A stretch of DNA of 64,000 bases from Clostridia bacterium. Lineage in GTDB: Bacteria > Bacillota > Clostridia > TANB77 > CAG-508. Positions within the stretch are counted from its first letter, which is position 1, and every line of letters starts with the position of its first letter. Made by a program: the position numbers and the translations under genes. Under the pieces are notes generated by a model. That model did no database searches and was not told the DNA's origin. It was given only the letters and a program-made list of their open reading frames with translations. This document shows positions 1 to 8,781 of this stretch, in pieces. The DNA lies in contig JAFXVF010000012.1 of NCBI GenBank assembly GCA_017524665.1, positions 35,939 to 99,938 of the forward strand. The letters run 5' to 3'.

Positions 1-225
1 ACAGTCTAGTTTTCTTGTTTTACGAAATATTTCGTCTTTGTCTACATTTCCTCTTACAATATAGTCATATATTTCCCACATATCATCTTCTGTTAGCTCT
101 TTTGATTCATCCATTGCTATTAAAGCTCTTGAAATTCTTAGCATTGGTTTAAGCCCACATATAAGGTGAATATCAGATGCGTCCTTTTCTTTAGCTGTTT
201 TTAATACTTTTTCAATTGCTATCAT
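1..225 (-). CDS. pilT: PilT twitching-motility ATPase, N-terminal part (cut by window edge)
   Basis: Only the first 75 codons are present; the gene runs off the left edge. The ATG at 225 is preceded by a strong GGGAGGT Shine-Dalgarno at 231-238. The N-terminus (MIAIEKVLKTAKEKDASDIH) has the 'KASDIHL' signature at the start of PilT/PilB secretion ATPases, and the following residues match the PilT N-terminal domain. PilT powers pilus retraction at the inner face of the membrane. It lies directly downstream of pilB in the same operon. The ATPase core lies outside the window, so assignment as PilT rather than another PilT/VirB11-like ATPase rests on the N-terminus and context. Confidence 0.85.
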   Translation of the reverse strand, partial: MIAIEKVLKTAKEKDASDIHLICGLKPMLRISRALIAMDESKELTEDDMWEIYDYIVRGNVDKDEIFRKTRKLDC

Positions 226-249
226 TAGTTTACCTCCCAAAATTTAGGT

Positions 250-1881
250 TTAATATATTAATAATTTTTTGTTTATTTCAGCAAGGTTTGTTGTTCCATT
301 TATAACTTTACCTAAACCATCGATTACTAACGGTCTATAACCATGTTTTAAGGCTTCATTTCTAACTTCAATACTTGATGCATCATTTACAATTAATTGT
401 TTTAGTTCGTCTCCAATTGTTAGTATTTCAAATATACCTATTCTATCATAGTATCCTATCTGGTTACATTCCTTGCATCCAACAGCATCAAATGTTTTTC
501 CACTCGTATCAAATTCTACTCCATATTTTTTCCCTATTGTTTCTATTATTCTTTTTTCATCATCTGTATAATTTCTTTCTTTCTTGCAGTGTTCACAAAG
601 CTTTCTAACAAGTCTTTGTGAAATAGTTGATGCTACCGTACTTGCTATATCATAATTTGAAATGCCTAATTTACGAAGTCTTGTGATAACCTCTATGGCA
701 TCTATTGTGTGTATTGTTGATAATACGTAGTGTCCTGTTTGTCCGGATTGCATAGCAATTTCTGCAGTTTCCAGGTCACGAATTTCTCCAACAAGTATAA
801 TATCTGGATCCTGTCTTAAAACAGTACGTAATGATCCAGAGAATGATGTCTTAGCGTCGATTTCTATCTGGTTTAATCCAGGAATACGAATTTCAACTGG
901 GTCTTCAATTGTAGTAATGTTTATGTTTGGACTATTTAAAAAGTCTATAACACTATACAAGGTTGTAGTTTTACCTTCTCCAGTTGGAGCAGCTATAATA
1001 GAAATACTGTTTCTCTTATTAAAGCATTTATTAACTAGGGCATCATCTTCTGGGAATCCTAATTCAAATATTCTTTTTATTCCAGCATTTTTCTTTAATA
1101 AACGTAGAACAAACTTTTCTCCAAATATGTTTTTCTGTGAAGAAACACGTATGTTATAGTCAGGGTATAGAAGAATTCTACCATCTTGTGATTCCTGTTT
1201 TTCTTGGTGCATATTTGATATTGCTTTTAATCTTCCTATTATTTGCAATTGTTTGTCTTTTTCTATATTGGCAACAGTTAAAAGTTCACCATCTATACGA
1301 TAACGAACTCTTACCTCATTTTCTAGAGGTTCGATGTGAATATCACTTGCTCTTTTTTCCATTCCTGTCTTTATAATACTATCAACAAGTGTTGTAACGT
1401 CTCTGCTTATTGAAATGTTCTCCGATGCTTGTCCTTCAAAGCTTTCAAGTATTTCATCTATATTACTTTCAAATGTAATATAGCGTTCCATAACTAGTCC
1501 TCTGTTTAATAATAAGAGTCTAACCGTATCCATTATTCTTTTATTTGTTGTATCTGCAAAGCAAACTTTAACTTTACCATTTGAAATTTCAAATGGTATT
1601 GCTTTATTTTGTTTTGCAACATCTATGGAGATATAATCTGTTACGTTAATGTTTATGTCTCCATACCTGAGAATCATACTTTTTTCGCCCATTATTTCGC
1701 CAATCGCTTGTATAAGAGCGTTTTGATCACCCAAATCAAGGATGTGTAATATGTCACCTATTTTTTTGTTTGGACTATTTTTTTTGTATTCCATTGCACG
1801 TTCAATGTCTTCTTGGGTAACTATTCCTCTTCTAACAAGCTCAATACCCATAGGGGTTTTTTTCTTTACATCAGCTGCCAT
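250..1881 (-). CDS. pilB: PilB/GspE type IV pilus assembly ATPase
   Basis: A 543-residue type II/IV secretion ATPase that drives pilin polymerisation. An N-terminal GspE/MshEN-type domain is followed by the RASDIHIEP segment near residue 177. The Walker A loop (APTGEGKTTT, about 298-307) has Glu where most relatives have Ser. A Walker B segment with the Asp box (ILVGEIRD) is at about 362-369. A zinc-binding pair CxxC (429/432) and CxxC (469/472) is typical of GspE/PilB and absent from PilT. It sits between a pseudopilin gene and pilT in the minus-strand pilus operon. Length is normal for the family. Confidence 0.95.
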   Translation of the reverse strand: MAADVKKKTPMGIELVRRGIVTQEDIERAMEYKKNSPNKKIGDILHILDLGDQNALIQAIGEIMGEKSMILRYGDININVTDYISIDVAKQNKAIPFEISNGKVKVCFADTTNKRIMDTVRLLLLNRGLVMERYITFESNIDEILESFEGQASENISISRDVTTLVDSIIKTGMEKRASDIHIEPLENEVRVRYRIDGELLTVANIEKDKQLQIIGRLKAISNMHQEKQESQDGRILLYPDYNIRVSSQKNIFGEKFVLRLLKKNAGIKRIFELGFPEDDALVNKCFNKRNSISIIAAPTGEGKTTTLYSVIDFLNSPNINITTIEDPVEIRIPGLNQIEIDAKTSFSGSLRTVLRQDPDIILVGEIRDLETAEIAMQSGQTGHYVLSTIHTIDAIEVITRLRKLGISNYDIASTVASTISQRLVRKLCEHCKKERNYTDDEKRIIETIGKKYGVEFDTSGKTFDAVGCKECNQIGYYDRIGIFEILTIGDELKQLIVNDASSIEVRNEALKHGYRPLVIDGLGKVINGTTNLAEINKKLLIY

Positions 1882-1980
1882 ATAAGTATTTCTCCTTTCT
1901 TTTGTATGTTTCTTTATATTATTATTCCTTATTGTTAATGCTTTATATTCGTTTTTACTTAATTACATAAATTTTACATT

Positions 1981-2976
1981 TTACTTATATTTAACAACAA
2001 GTCTTCCATTTGTTAGTCCGCTCCAGCTTGATGTTCCAGGCCCATATGAGCTTGTTGCTAAATTTGTTACAGTTGTCCCTTCTGCATTAGTCATTGCATT
2101 TACAGTTGCACCTTCTATGCTACTTGCTTCTGATGAATTAGCATCAGCTTTGCTTATCCAAAAACCAGAATACTCTCCAAAGCAACTATTTATAGAATAC
2201 GTATTATTTATATTCTCTAAGTAGCCATTACTATCAACTGTTTTTTCTGTTGTACTATATGAAAATTTCACATCCGTTGTCGAGCTATTATATGCATATT
2301 TTGGTATCCAAGCAAAAAGTACACCTTGTTCTATTACTCTTTTTCCTGTCATTTGGCTTTTATTAGAATCAGTTATAGTATCATATCCTTCAATTTCTAA
2401 TCCATCCAAAGCCATTGCATATGCCCAGGTTTTATTTTCATAGTTATACCATGTTGTATCTTCTTCTGTTGTTATTTGCCAGTATCCTGTTTCGCTTATA
2501 TAATCGGTTATTACGTATTTAACGGGTACCATGCCACTTGGCACTTTAGGTTTATTTGGTATAATTAATATTTCTTTTGATTTAGTTCTATTTATCGTTA
2601 TTGATTTTGTGTTATTTCCTAATTTATAGCTAACAGATATTTGTATATTTCTTATAAGGTCTTTTCCTCCACTATTTGCATTTCCTATATTAACTTGTGC
2701 TGTATACCCACTTGTTAAATTTGCTGCACTTATTGCTGCATCTATAGCACTAGTATCGTTAGGATCTATTAAATATTGGTAATACGTTTTATCAAGATTC
2801 TCTGCAATAGCGGTAGCATAAGCTGTTGCTGCAGCACTTCTGCTTGCATCTGTGTATTGTGTATATATGTTTACAAATATTGTTGAAATTAAAAATGTAA
2901 AAATTGACAATATTACAATTGCTACAGCTAAATCAATTCCAGTATATCCTTTTTGTGACTGTAAAAAATCTTTCAT
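1981..2976 (-). CDS. Pseudopilin with large C-terminal extracellular region
   Basis: A 331-residue protein with a class III-like prepilin leader ending in KGYTGIDLAVAI, then a hydrophobic helix of about 22 residues; this is the usual prepilin-peptidase site (G before a hydrophobic stretch with Asp at +5 rather than the common Glu). The rest is a Thr/Ser/Asn-rich exported domain with the motif FAWIPKYAY and a later GFWISK, seen in other Clostridia surface proteins. The start is set at the ATG at 2976 because a GTG further upstream overlaps the AAGGAGG ribosome site itself. It follows the peptidase gene with a few bases' gap. Probably a minor pilin or tip adhesin; the function of the C-terminal domain is not known to me. 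Confidence 0.8.
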   Translation of the reverse strand: MKDFLQSQKGYTGIDLAVAIVILSIFTFLISTIFVNIYTQYTDASRSAAATAYATAIAENLDKTYYQYLIDPNDTSAIDAAISAANLTSGYTAQVNIGNANSGGKDLIRNIQISVSYKLGNNTKSITINRTKSKEILIIPNKPKVPSGMVPVKYVITDYISETGYWQITTEEDTTWYNYENKTWAYAMALDGLEIEGYDTITDSNKSQMTGKRVIEQGVLFAWIPKYAYNSSTTDVKFSYSTTEKTVDSNGYLENINNTYSINSCFGEYSGFWISKADANSSEASSIEGATVNAMTNAEGTTVTNLATSSYGPGTSSWSGLTNGRLVVKYK

Positions 2977-2987
2977 ATTTGCCTCCT

Positions 2988-3626
2988 TCACATCACAAAA
3001 TTTGCTGCTATCACAGCTACTAAATTACAAATGCATATATAAAAACCAATCGCTTTTTTTCTTTGTTTTTTTGAGATATTATCACATATATTTATGCAAA
3101 AATATGCAAACATGAAAAATAAATATATAGCATATCTATCTATATTAGCATTTCCTACTATGGATAGATATAATATATATATAAATACCAAAACTGCTCC
3201 AAAGAGCAATACAGACCTTTGTATATATTTCTTTTCTTTGTCAATTCCTGCAATTATCATTATTGATGTAATATACATCATTCCGAAGAAAAAGCCTATT
3301 ATTTTATCTAATGACATTTCTTTAATGTTCATGTTAAGTGATAATGCATAAAGTAATAATAATGTACCTGATGCAATTTCTAGAATTAGATATCGAATTC
3401 TTATCTTTTGCCCACAATATCTGCATTTTCCTCTTAAAAAAATGTAACTCAATACTGGTATTAGGTCTAAAAATCCGAGCTTATGGTTGCAATTAGGGCA
3501 AAAAGATCTTTCATGTGTAATGTCTTTTCCAATAGGAATACGATACACTGCCAGCGTACAAAAACTTCCATTTAGACAGCCCATTATAAAAATGATTGTA
3601 TATATTACATATAAATAAGTATCCAT
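2988..3626 (-). CDS. pilD: Prepilin peptidase (A24 family), possibly degenerate
   Basis: A polytopic membrane protein of 212 residues. The N-terminal Cys-rich loop with CPNC (43/46) and CRYC (68/71) is typical of the zinc-binding, methyltransferase-associated part of PilD/PulO enzymes. The first catalytic Asp can be placed in AGIDKEKKYI, but the usual second GxGD motif is not visible; the nearest Asp is in NANID. The protein is also somewhat shorter than common family members (about 230-260). It would cleave and N-methylate the pilins encoded on either side. It may be a divergent but active enzyme, or one that has lost proteolytic function. Confidence 0.8.
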   Translation of the reverse strand: MDTYLYVIYTIIFIMGCLNGSFCTLAVYRIPIGKDITHERSFCPNCNHKLGFLDLIPVLSYIFLRGKCRYCGQKIRIRYLILEIASGTLLLLYALSLNMNIKEMSLDKIIGFFFGMMYITSIMIIAGIDKEKKYIQRSVLLFGAVLVFIYILYLSIVGNANIDRYAIYLFFMFAYFCINICDNISKKQRKKAIGFYICICNLVAVIAANFVM

Positions 3627-3713
3627 TTTAAGCTTTCCTGTTAATTTAAAATTTAAGGCATATACATAAGGTCATCATGCATATGCCTAAAAAATAACTG
3701 TATTTTGTGTAAA

Positions 3714-3941
3714 CTAGTTACCATATTGGTTCCAATATGTGTTAAGAGCAGTAACTGTTGTGTTTAATTCATTGTTTTGTTGATTAACTTTGTTGTTATA
3801 TTTTGTAACTGCTGTATTTGATTTTGTGAAAATTCCATCTCCTCCAATTGCTAGTGTTACAGCTGTTCCAGCTAGTATTAATAACACAATAACTGTGATT
3901 ACTAAAGCTACTAGTGTAATACCTTTTTGTTCTTTTAACAT
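3714..3941 (-). CDS. Major-type pilin (type IV, short Clostridia form)
   Basis: 75 residues starting MLKEQKGITLVALVITVIVL: a short positively charged leader, Gly before the cleavage site, then a hydrophobic helix and the GGDGIF segment common in Clostridia pilins. The ATG at 3941 is chosen because AGGAGG lies about 8 bases upstream; an upstream in-frame ATG would add 19 hydrophobic residues ahead of the leader and has no ribosome site. The mature domain is short and Asn/Thr-rich. Located between the prepilin peptidase gene and the membrane-complex genes, it is the best candidate for a pilus subunit in this operon. Confidence 0.85.
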   Translation of the reverse strand: MLKEQKGITLVALVITVIVLLILAGTAVTLAIGGDGIFTKSNTAVTKYNNKVNQQNNELNTTVTALNTYWNQYGN

Positions 3942-4000
3942 AAGTTTTTCCTCCTTAAAAATTTTTTTGTATATATTTAATAAAATAAATATAACCATTG

Positions 4001-4396
4001 TTATTTTGTATCTGTACTTGGATAGTACGTTTGCGTATTTGTACGTGTTGAATTTGTTGTACCTGTTCCTGTTGTTCCATTTATTATTGCATTGCTTTCT
4101 GTTACAACATTATATGGTTGAAATGGATTTGGATTCCCAGGCTGATATGTTGTTGCTCTTTCATATTCCCTTAAATCAGAAGCAGAAACCATATAGGTGA
4201 TTGGTTGTGTTTTGATTTCCTCAACCTCTGTTTCACTGTTTAGTTCTGTTTTTACTTCTTCAGGAACTGTATAAGCTACTTTTTCTGGAATTGTTTTGCT
4301 AAGTGGTATAAAGTCATAAAATGCAACTCCAAATACTAAAGCTATAGCAATACATAATAAAATAAATATAAAAATTTCTTTTATTGCATTTACCAT
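4001..4396 (-). CDS. Single-pass membrane protein of the pilus operon (PilP position)
   Basis: 131 residues with one N-terminal transmembrane helix (about 8-30) and a low-complexity, Thr/Asn-rich extracytoplasmic tail. The start has GGAGG seven bases upstream. It sits where pilP lies in pilMNOP operons but I see no PilP lipobox or clear HR domain, so the function is inferred from position only. It could be a small accessory of the alignment subcomplex. Confidence 0.55.
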   Translation of the reverse strand: MVNAIKEIFIFILLCIAIALVFGVAFYDFIPLSKTIPEKVAYTVPEEVKTELNSETEVEEIKTQPITYMVSASDLREYERATTYQPGNPNPFQPYNVVTESNAIINGTTGTGTTNSTRTNTQTYYPSTDTK

Positions 4397-4419
4397 GTGT
4401 AAACCTCCGCTTTATTCAA

Positions 4420-5082
4420 TTAATTGTTATTTGTCCTCTTGCTAGTAGGCTTTTCGGTGTCATCATCTTCTAATGTTGATGAAGTATTTGTTATGCTATT
4501 GTCAATGTCTAATCTAATTTGTGATACTGTGAATGTAGCCGTTAATATTTCGGTACTATCCCCTGGCACAATTTTAAATCTTTCTATTACAAAATTAAGT
4601 TCATTGTCATTTTCTATTGATCTTATAAATTCCGCAATATACACAAATTTGCCTTTAACTGTAAAGTTTATATCATATACCCCTGTTGCAGAAGTTGGAT
4701 TTGCGTCTATTTTTAAATCTAGTCCATATTTGTTCTCAGCATAATTTCCAATGTGGGAAAACAAATAGTCAACTTGATATGTCTTTATTTCTGTTGCTCT
4801 TTTTACTTCTTCTTCACTTGAATATGCAACTTTATCTTGGTATTCTTCTTTTTTGTTTGAAAGCTTCTTTGATGCTAAAGACAAATCGCTTTTAGCAGTT
4901 TCAAATTTTGCACCTGTTAGCATTGATGCTTCATTAATTTTTTCATCTAGTTCGTTATTCTTGTCTGATAATTCATAGTAACCAAGTACATCAATAAAGC
5001 TAACATGCATACCATTAAGAACAACAGTAACTGCTAGAGATATTAATAATATTATTAAAATTGCAATTAGTATTTTTCTCAT
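4420..5082 (-). CDS. pilO: PilO-like inner-membrane alignment protein
   Basis: 220 residues: short cytoplasmic tail, one transmembrane helix (about 4-24), a coiled-coil-rich region with many Lys/Glu (about 35-95), then an alpha/beta domain ending in an acidic, Thr-rich tail. This layout and its place immediately after the PilM-PilN gene match PilO/GspM-type proteins, which pair with PilN in the periplasm-facing alignment complex. Its ATG overlaps the upstream stop (ATGA), which suggests translational coupling. Sequence similarity within PilO is low, so the call leans on topology and synteny. Confidence 0.7.
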   Translation of the reverse strand: MRKILIAILIILLISLAVTVVLNGMHVSFIDVLGYYELSDKNNELDEKINEASMLTGAKFETAKSDLSLASKKLSNKKEEYQDKVAYSSEEEVKRATEIKTYQVDYLFSHIGNYAENKYGLDLKIDANPTSATGVYDINFTVKGKFVYIAEFIRSIENDNELNFVIERFKIVPGDSTEILTATFTVSQIRLDIDNSITNTSSTLEDDDTEKPTSKRTNNN

Positions 5083-6728
5083 GGCATGTCTCCTTCTATA
5101 GTAAGTCTAACTATATCGTCTTGCTTTGTTCCACTGTTAGTTTTTGTGTTAACTAATATGCCATTTGCATTAATTGCAGAAAGGAAATATCCTAATGCAT
5201 CATAAGTTTTTGATTGTGCTCCAATTACTATGTGCTTACCTTCTGTATTCTCAATTGATGTAACCTGAACATTTTTTGGAACATAGACCATTATTCTGCT
5301 CATTAAATTTGGTATAGCATTTTTTACGCTATTTTCATCTGCAATTTTTTGATTAACAGCTTCTAGATTGCTTATAAGTGTACTATATTCTGCTACCTTA
5401 TCATTTATTTTTTGAGTATCAGAATTAATTTGTTGAATCTTTGCTTGCGTGTCCTGTATAATGGCTTCTGCCTCCTCTGTCTTGTTACTTATCATATTAT
5501 TGAGCACTATCGAAATAACTATAAATGCAACAATAATTATAAAAACTCCTCCTGCAAGTCTTAACTGCATTACTTCAGTGCCATCAAGTTTACCATTTAG
5601 TTTAAAGTCAATATTAATATTTGGAATGCTTGGCTTTTTTGAGTCTGATGCTGATGATGGTTTTCCTTTGTTTTTGCCACCTATCTCCATGCTTCCTAGT
5701 TGTTTTAGTTTTTCAAAAGTGTTTTCAGACTTAAAGTTTATATCTTTTAGTCCTTCACCTATTCCCTGTAATCCCAATGCTATTGCTGAGTTTACTTCAA
5801 TATAGTCTTTTATATTTGTCATGTTCGTTGAAACATTCTTCATAAAGTACGGTCTAAGCAACTCGCATTTTATACTTGGCATATTTTCTTGAAAATATAA
5901 GTCTACATTGTTTATTAATGCACCTGTACCTGTAATATACATTTTTTCTATATTACTAATATTTTTGCTTATAAAATCTTTTGCTTCTGAAATAATATCA
6001 TAAAGTGTAGGCATAATATCTTGTAAGTATGTGTCATCCTGTTCTTGTAAATCTCTGCCTTCTGATGTATAAATTGTTGTATTTTTTAATATATCATAAA
6101 CTTTTGCATATGAATTTTCTTTGCTATTTATTTTGTGGAAAATGTCGCTCATTCCGCTAATTAAAGGTTCAACTTTATTTACTTGTCCATTTATAATTGT
6201 CGTTAAAGTTACCTTTTCTTCCAAGTTAAGTATAACACTATTTTCCTTAACACCAATTTCAACATTGTTTGCAATAGCTACAGGCAATGGCACTATAGTT
6301 TTTAAAGTGTTTTTTTGAAACTCTTGATTAAGTTTGTTAATTTCTGCCTTGCTACATGAAACGTGTAATGCTTTAACAATTTCTCTATTTTCTGGGCTGT
6401 TTACAAGTATATATCGTCCTTCCATTGAACCTTTTGTATAGCCTTTTTCTTCGCATAAAAGTTCAAACTCAATAGCAATAGCTTTTCCCATGTCTTTTTC
6501 GCTTAGGAGATTTGCCATATCAAAGTAGTTATATTGCTCGTCATTAATATTTACGCTTATAGGTACACGGAAGCTATATGTTTCATTGATTATTTGATCT
6601 ATTGCTTCTGTTAAATTGTCATAGAATTTAACACCAAATGCTTCTACTTTGACAGTGTCACGCTCTTTGGCAATTTTGGCATATTTAATTAAATTACTTT
6701 CAATATAAATTCCTAGACAGCTTGACAT
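5079..6728 (-). CDS. pilM: PilM-PilN fusion, pilus alignment complex
   Basis: 549 residues combining two proteins that are usually separate. Residues 1-about 330 form an actin-like ATPase domain of the PilM/FtsA fold (SCLGIYIESNLIKYAKI at the start, ITGTGALINN later). After a charged linker rich in Lys/Ser/Pro there is one transmembrane helix (about 395-415) followed by a coiled coil and a PilN-type domain ending in LTIEGDMP. In other species PilM binds the cytoplasmic tail of PilN, so the fusion covalently joins partners. It is the first gene of the operon, with a promoter near 6865-6892 and an AAGGAG site before the ATG. Confidence 0.8.
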   Translation of the reverse strand: MSSCLGIYIESNLIKYAKIAKERDTVKVEAFGVKFYDNLTEAIDQIINETYSFRVPISVNINDEQYNYFDMANLLSEKDMGKAIAIEFELLCEEKGYTKGSMEGRYILVNSPENREIVKALHVSCSKAEINKLNQEFQKNTLKTIVPLPVAIANNVEIGVKENSVILNLEEKVTLTTIINGQVNKVEPLISGMSDIFHKINSKENSYAKVYDILKNTTIYTSEGRDLQEQDDTYLQDIMPTLYDIISEAKDFISKNISNIEKMYITGTGALINNVDLYFQENMPSIKCELLRPYFMKNVSTNMTNIKDYIEVNSAIALGLQGIGEGLKDINFKSENTFEKLKQLGSMEIGGKNKGKPSSASDSKKPSIPNINIDFKLNGKLDGTEVMQLRLAGGVFIIIVAFIVISIVLNNMISNKTEEAEAIIQDTQAKIQQINSDTQKINDKVAEYSTLISNLEAVNQKIADENSVKNAIPNLMSRIMVYVPKNVQVTSIENTEGKHIVIGAQSKTYDALGYFLSAINANGILVNTKTNSGTKQDDIVRLTIEGDMP

Positions 6729-7034
6729 GCCCTTTCTCCTTCGCCAGGTTTTCCATCGTTTTTATTTATTTTTTGCATTCTCTTTATATAAATACGCTGA
6801 AAATTTTTCTTATTTTCTAAATAGCTATAAAAAAAGTTATAAAATCGACTTAATTCATGTATTTATTTTATATTTTTGTACTTAAAAGTCAATATTTTTA
6901 ACATACTTGTAATCTAAATGTAATATTAATGTAATAATTGCTTATGACGAACTTATCGTTATTTTTTTCTTATGCATAATTTTAGTCAAACTGGAAAATA
7001 TAATATCAAAATTTTATTTTGGGAGTTGATTATT
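6729..7034. other. Divergent intergenic region between pilus and spoVA operons
   Basis: About 300 bases with no supportable gene. It holds the pilus promoter at 6865-6892. On the plus strand GCATA at 6974-6978 followed 18 bases later by AATATAA is a weak candidate for a forespore sigma-G promoter driving the spoVA genes; the match is imperfect. Confidence 0.5.
6865..6892 (-). promoter_or_regulatory. Sigma-A promoter of the pilus operon
   Basis: On the minus strand TTGACT (6892-6887) and TAAAAT (6870-6865) are separated by 16 bp, upstream of the PilM-PilN start at 6728. The 5' leader would be about 130 bases. Confidence 0.55.
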
Positions 7035-7247
7035 TTGTCTACAGAAAAACACTTACATTTAACAGGTTCTTCCGAAGTTTCATGGAAAGATGCTATTACT
7101 CAAACAATAAGTGAAGCTTCAAAATCAATTGATTATCTATCATGCGTAACAATTTTAAATCAAAGTGCAAAAATAAGTGGTAAGAAAATTGTAGAGTATT
7201 TAGTTGATTTAGATTTATGTTTCACTATAGATCATGATAGAGAATAG
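7035..7247 (+). CDS. Dodecin family flavin/CoA-binding protein in the spoVA operon
   Basis: 70 residues beginning at a TTG with GGGAG nine bases upstream; the longer reading from the ATG at 6972 has no ribosome site and adds residues foreign to the family. The sequence shows the dodecin pattern: LTGSSEVSWKDAITQTISEA, then ASKSI, INQSAKI and GKIVEYLVDLD-like strands. Dodecins form hollow dodecamers that store flavin or CoA. The gene is 13 bases upstream of spoVAC and on the same strand, so it is probably co-transcribed and possibly forespore-expressed. The family call is good; a sporulation role is inference from position. Confidence 0.8.
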   Translation: MSTEKHLHLTGSSEVSWKDAITQTISEASKSIDYLSCVTILNQSAKISGKKIVEYLVDLDLCFTIDHDRE

Positions 7248-7260
7248 AAAGGAAAACTAT

Positions 7261-7708
7261 ATGAACCCTTTAGATTCAAAGAAAGATTATCAAAAATATG
7301 TTAATTACAAATCCCCCAATTCTCCAATTCTAAAAAACTGTTTTAATGCATTTTGGGTACGGAGGACTAATTTGCACGATTGGGCAATTGATATGGGAAG
7401 CATGCAAACAAGCTGGTTTAAATCAGGAAATATGTACTACTATTGTTTCCATTTGCTTAATATTTATTAGCGCATTTTTAACTGCCCTTAATGTATTTAA
7501 TCGTATCGGAAAATTTGCTGGTGCAGGCTCTTTAGTGCCAATTACCGGTTTTTCAAATTCAATTGTATCTCCAGCTATGGAATACAAGTCTGAAGGATAT
7601 GTCATGGGAGTTGGAGCAAAAATGTTTACAATAGCAGGCCCAGTGCTTGTTTACGGAATATCATCTTCAATTATTGTTGGCATCATTTATGCAATGTTTG
7701 GAATTTAA
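7261..7708 (+). CDS. spoVAC: SpoVAC, dipicolinate channel protein (+1 shift at CGG 7360-7362)
   Basis: Frame 1 encodes the N-terminus up to NCFNAFWV; at the next codon, CGG (7360-7362), the family sequence continues only if the C is skipped, giving GGLICTIGQ. The joined product is 148 residues, close to the 150 of Bacillus subtilis SpoVAC, with its typical GGLIC.IGQ, FAGAGS.VP.TGF and EYKSEG motifs and several transmembrane helices. SpoVAC acts in the forespore inner membrane in moving Ca-dipicolinate and in germination. AAAGGA precedes the ATG; spoVAD and spoVAE follow. The glycine at the junction is conserved in the family, which supports +1 recoding over pseudogenisation. Confidence 0.9.
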
Positions 7709-7758
7709 AATATTTGCAGTTATCATTTTATTTAATCATTAGAAAGGATTTAGATTTT

Positions 7759-8763
7759 ATGAAAAAAGTTGGAAATCAAACTATTGTATTTGATATACCA
7801 CCTACTGTTTTAGAAACCGCTTGTATAGGTGGTCCAAAAGAAGCAAACGGTCCCCTCGCAAAATATTTTGATCAAGTTTTAGATGATGAGTTTTGGGGAG
7901 AAGCTTCATGGGAAAAAGCAGAAAGTAAAATAATTAAAGAAACTGTAAATAGAGTAGTTGCAAAATCTAAAATTTCTCAAGGCAAAATAGAATACTGCTT
8001 TTCCGGTGATTTGTTAAACCAATGTATTTCTTCTGGATTTGGGTTGCGTGATTTAAATGTTCCGTATTTGGGTATTTTTGGTGCATGTTCAACTTTTGTT
8101 GAAGGAATGGGTCTTTCTGCACTATTTTGCAATACTCCTATAGCAAATTATGCATTATGTGCTACTTCTAGTCATTTTTGCAGTGCAGAAAAACAATTTC
8201 GCTTTCCATTAGAACTGGGGAATCAGAGGCCACAAACTTCTCAATGGACAGTAACTGGTGCAGGAAGCGCATTAGTTTCAAAATCAGGGCAAGGTCCTTT
8301 TATAACAAGCTTTACTCCAGGAAAAATTGTTGACATGGGGATAAAAGATGTAAATAATATGGGAGCAGCAATGGCCCCTGCTGCTTTGAATACTTTAATC
8401 GCTCATTTTCATGATACCGGCAGATCTCCTAGTTATTATGATGGTATATTTACAGGAGATCTCGGCTATGTCGGCAAAGATATTTTATCAGAGCTTTCAT
8501 TAAAATACGGCTACAATATTAGCTCAAATTATAATGATTGCGGTGTTATGATTTTTGATAAGTCAGAACAAGATACACATTCAGGTGGAAGTGGTTGCGC
8601 TTGTTGCGCCACAGTTTTTTCCGGATTTTTATTTAATCAGTTAAAGCAAAAGAAGTTTAAAAAAATTCTCCTCGTTGCAACAGGTGCATTGACAAATGCT
8701 ACAAGTGCGCAACAAGGCGAATCAATTCCAAGTATAGCTCATGCAATTAGCATTGAAATTTAA
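7759..8763 (+). CDS. spoVAD: SpoVAD, thiolase-fold dipicolinate-binding protein
   Basis: 334 residues with a thiolase-like fold known from SpoVAD: VETACIGGPK-like start (ETACIGGPKE), FGACSTFVEGM, and the glycine/cysteine-rich GGSGCACCATVF near the end. The start is the ATG at 7759, with AGAAAGGA ahead of it, instead of an upstream in-frame ATG lacking a site. SpoVAD binds dipicolinic acid on the outer side of the spore inner membrane and is needed for its uptake. It lies between spoVAC and spoVAE in the conserved order. Confidence 0.95.
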   Translation: MKKVGNQTIVFDIPPTVLETACIGGPKEANGPLAKYFDQVLDDEFWGEASWEKAESKIIKETVNRVVAKSKISQGKIEYCFSGDLLNQCISSGFGLRDLNVPYLGIFGACSTFVEGMGLSALFCNTPIANYALCATSSHFCSAEKQFRFPLELGNQRPQTSQWTVTGAGSALVSKSGQGPFITSFTPGKIVDMGIKDVNNMGAAMAPAALNTLIAHFHDTGRSPSYYDGIFTGDLGYVGKDILSELSLKYGYNISSNYNDCGVMIFDKSEQDTHSGGSGCACCATVFSGFLFNQLKQKKFKKILLVATGALTNATSAQQGESIPSIAHAISIEI

Positions 8764-8781
8764 TTTAAGTGGGGTAATTAT

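Noticed and set aside
6972..7034. ATG at 6972 as the dodecin start
   Set aside because: No ribosome site, and the added 21 residues are unlike dodecins; the TTG at 7035 has GGGAG at proper spacing.
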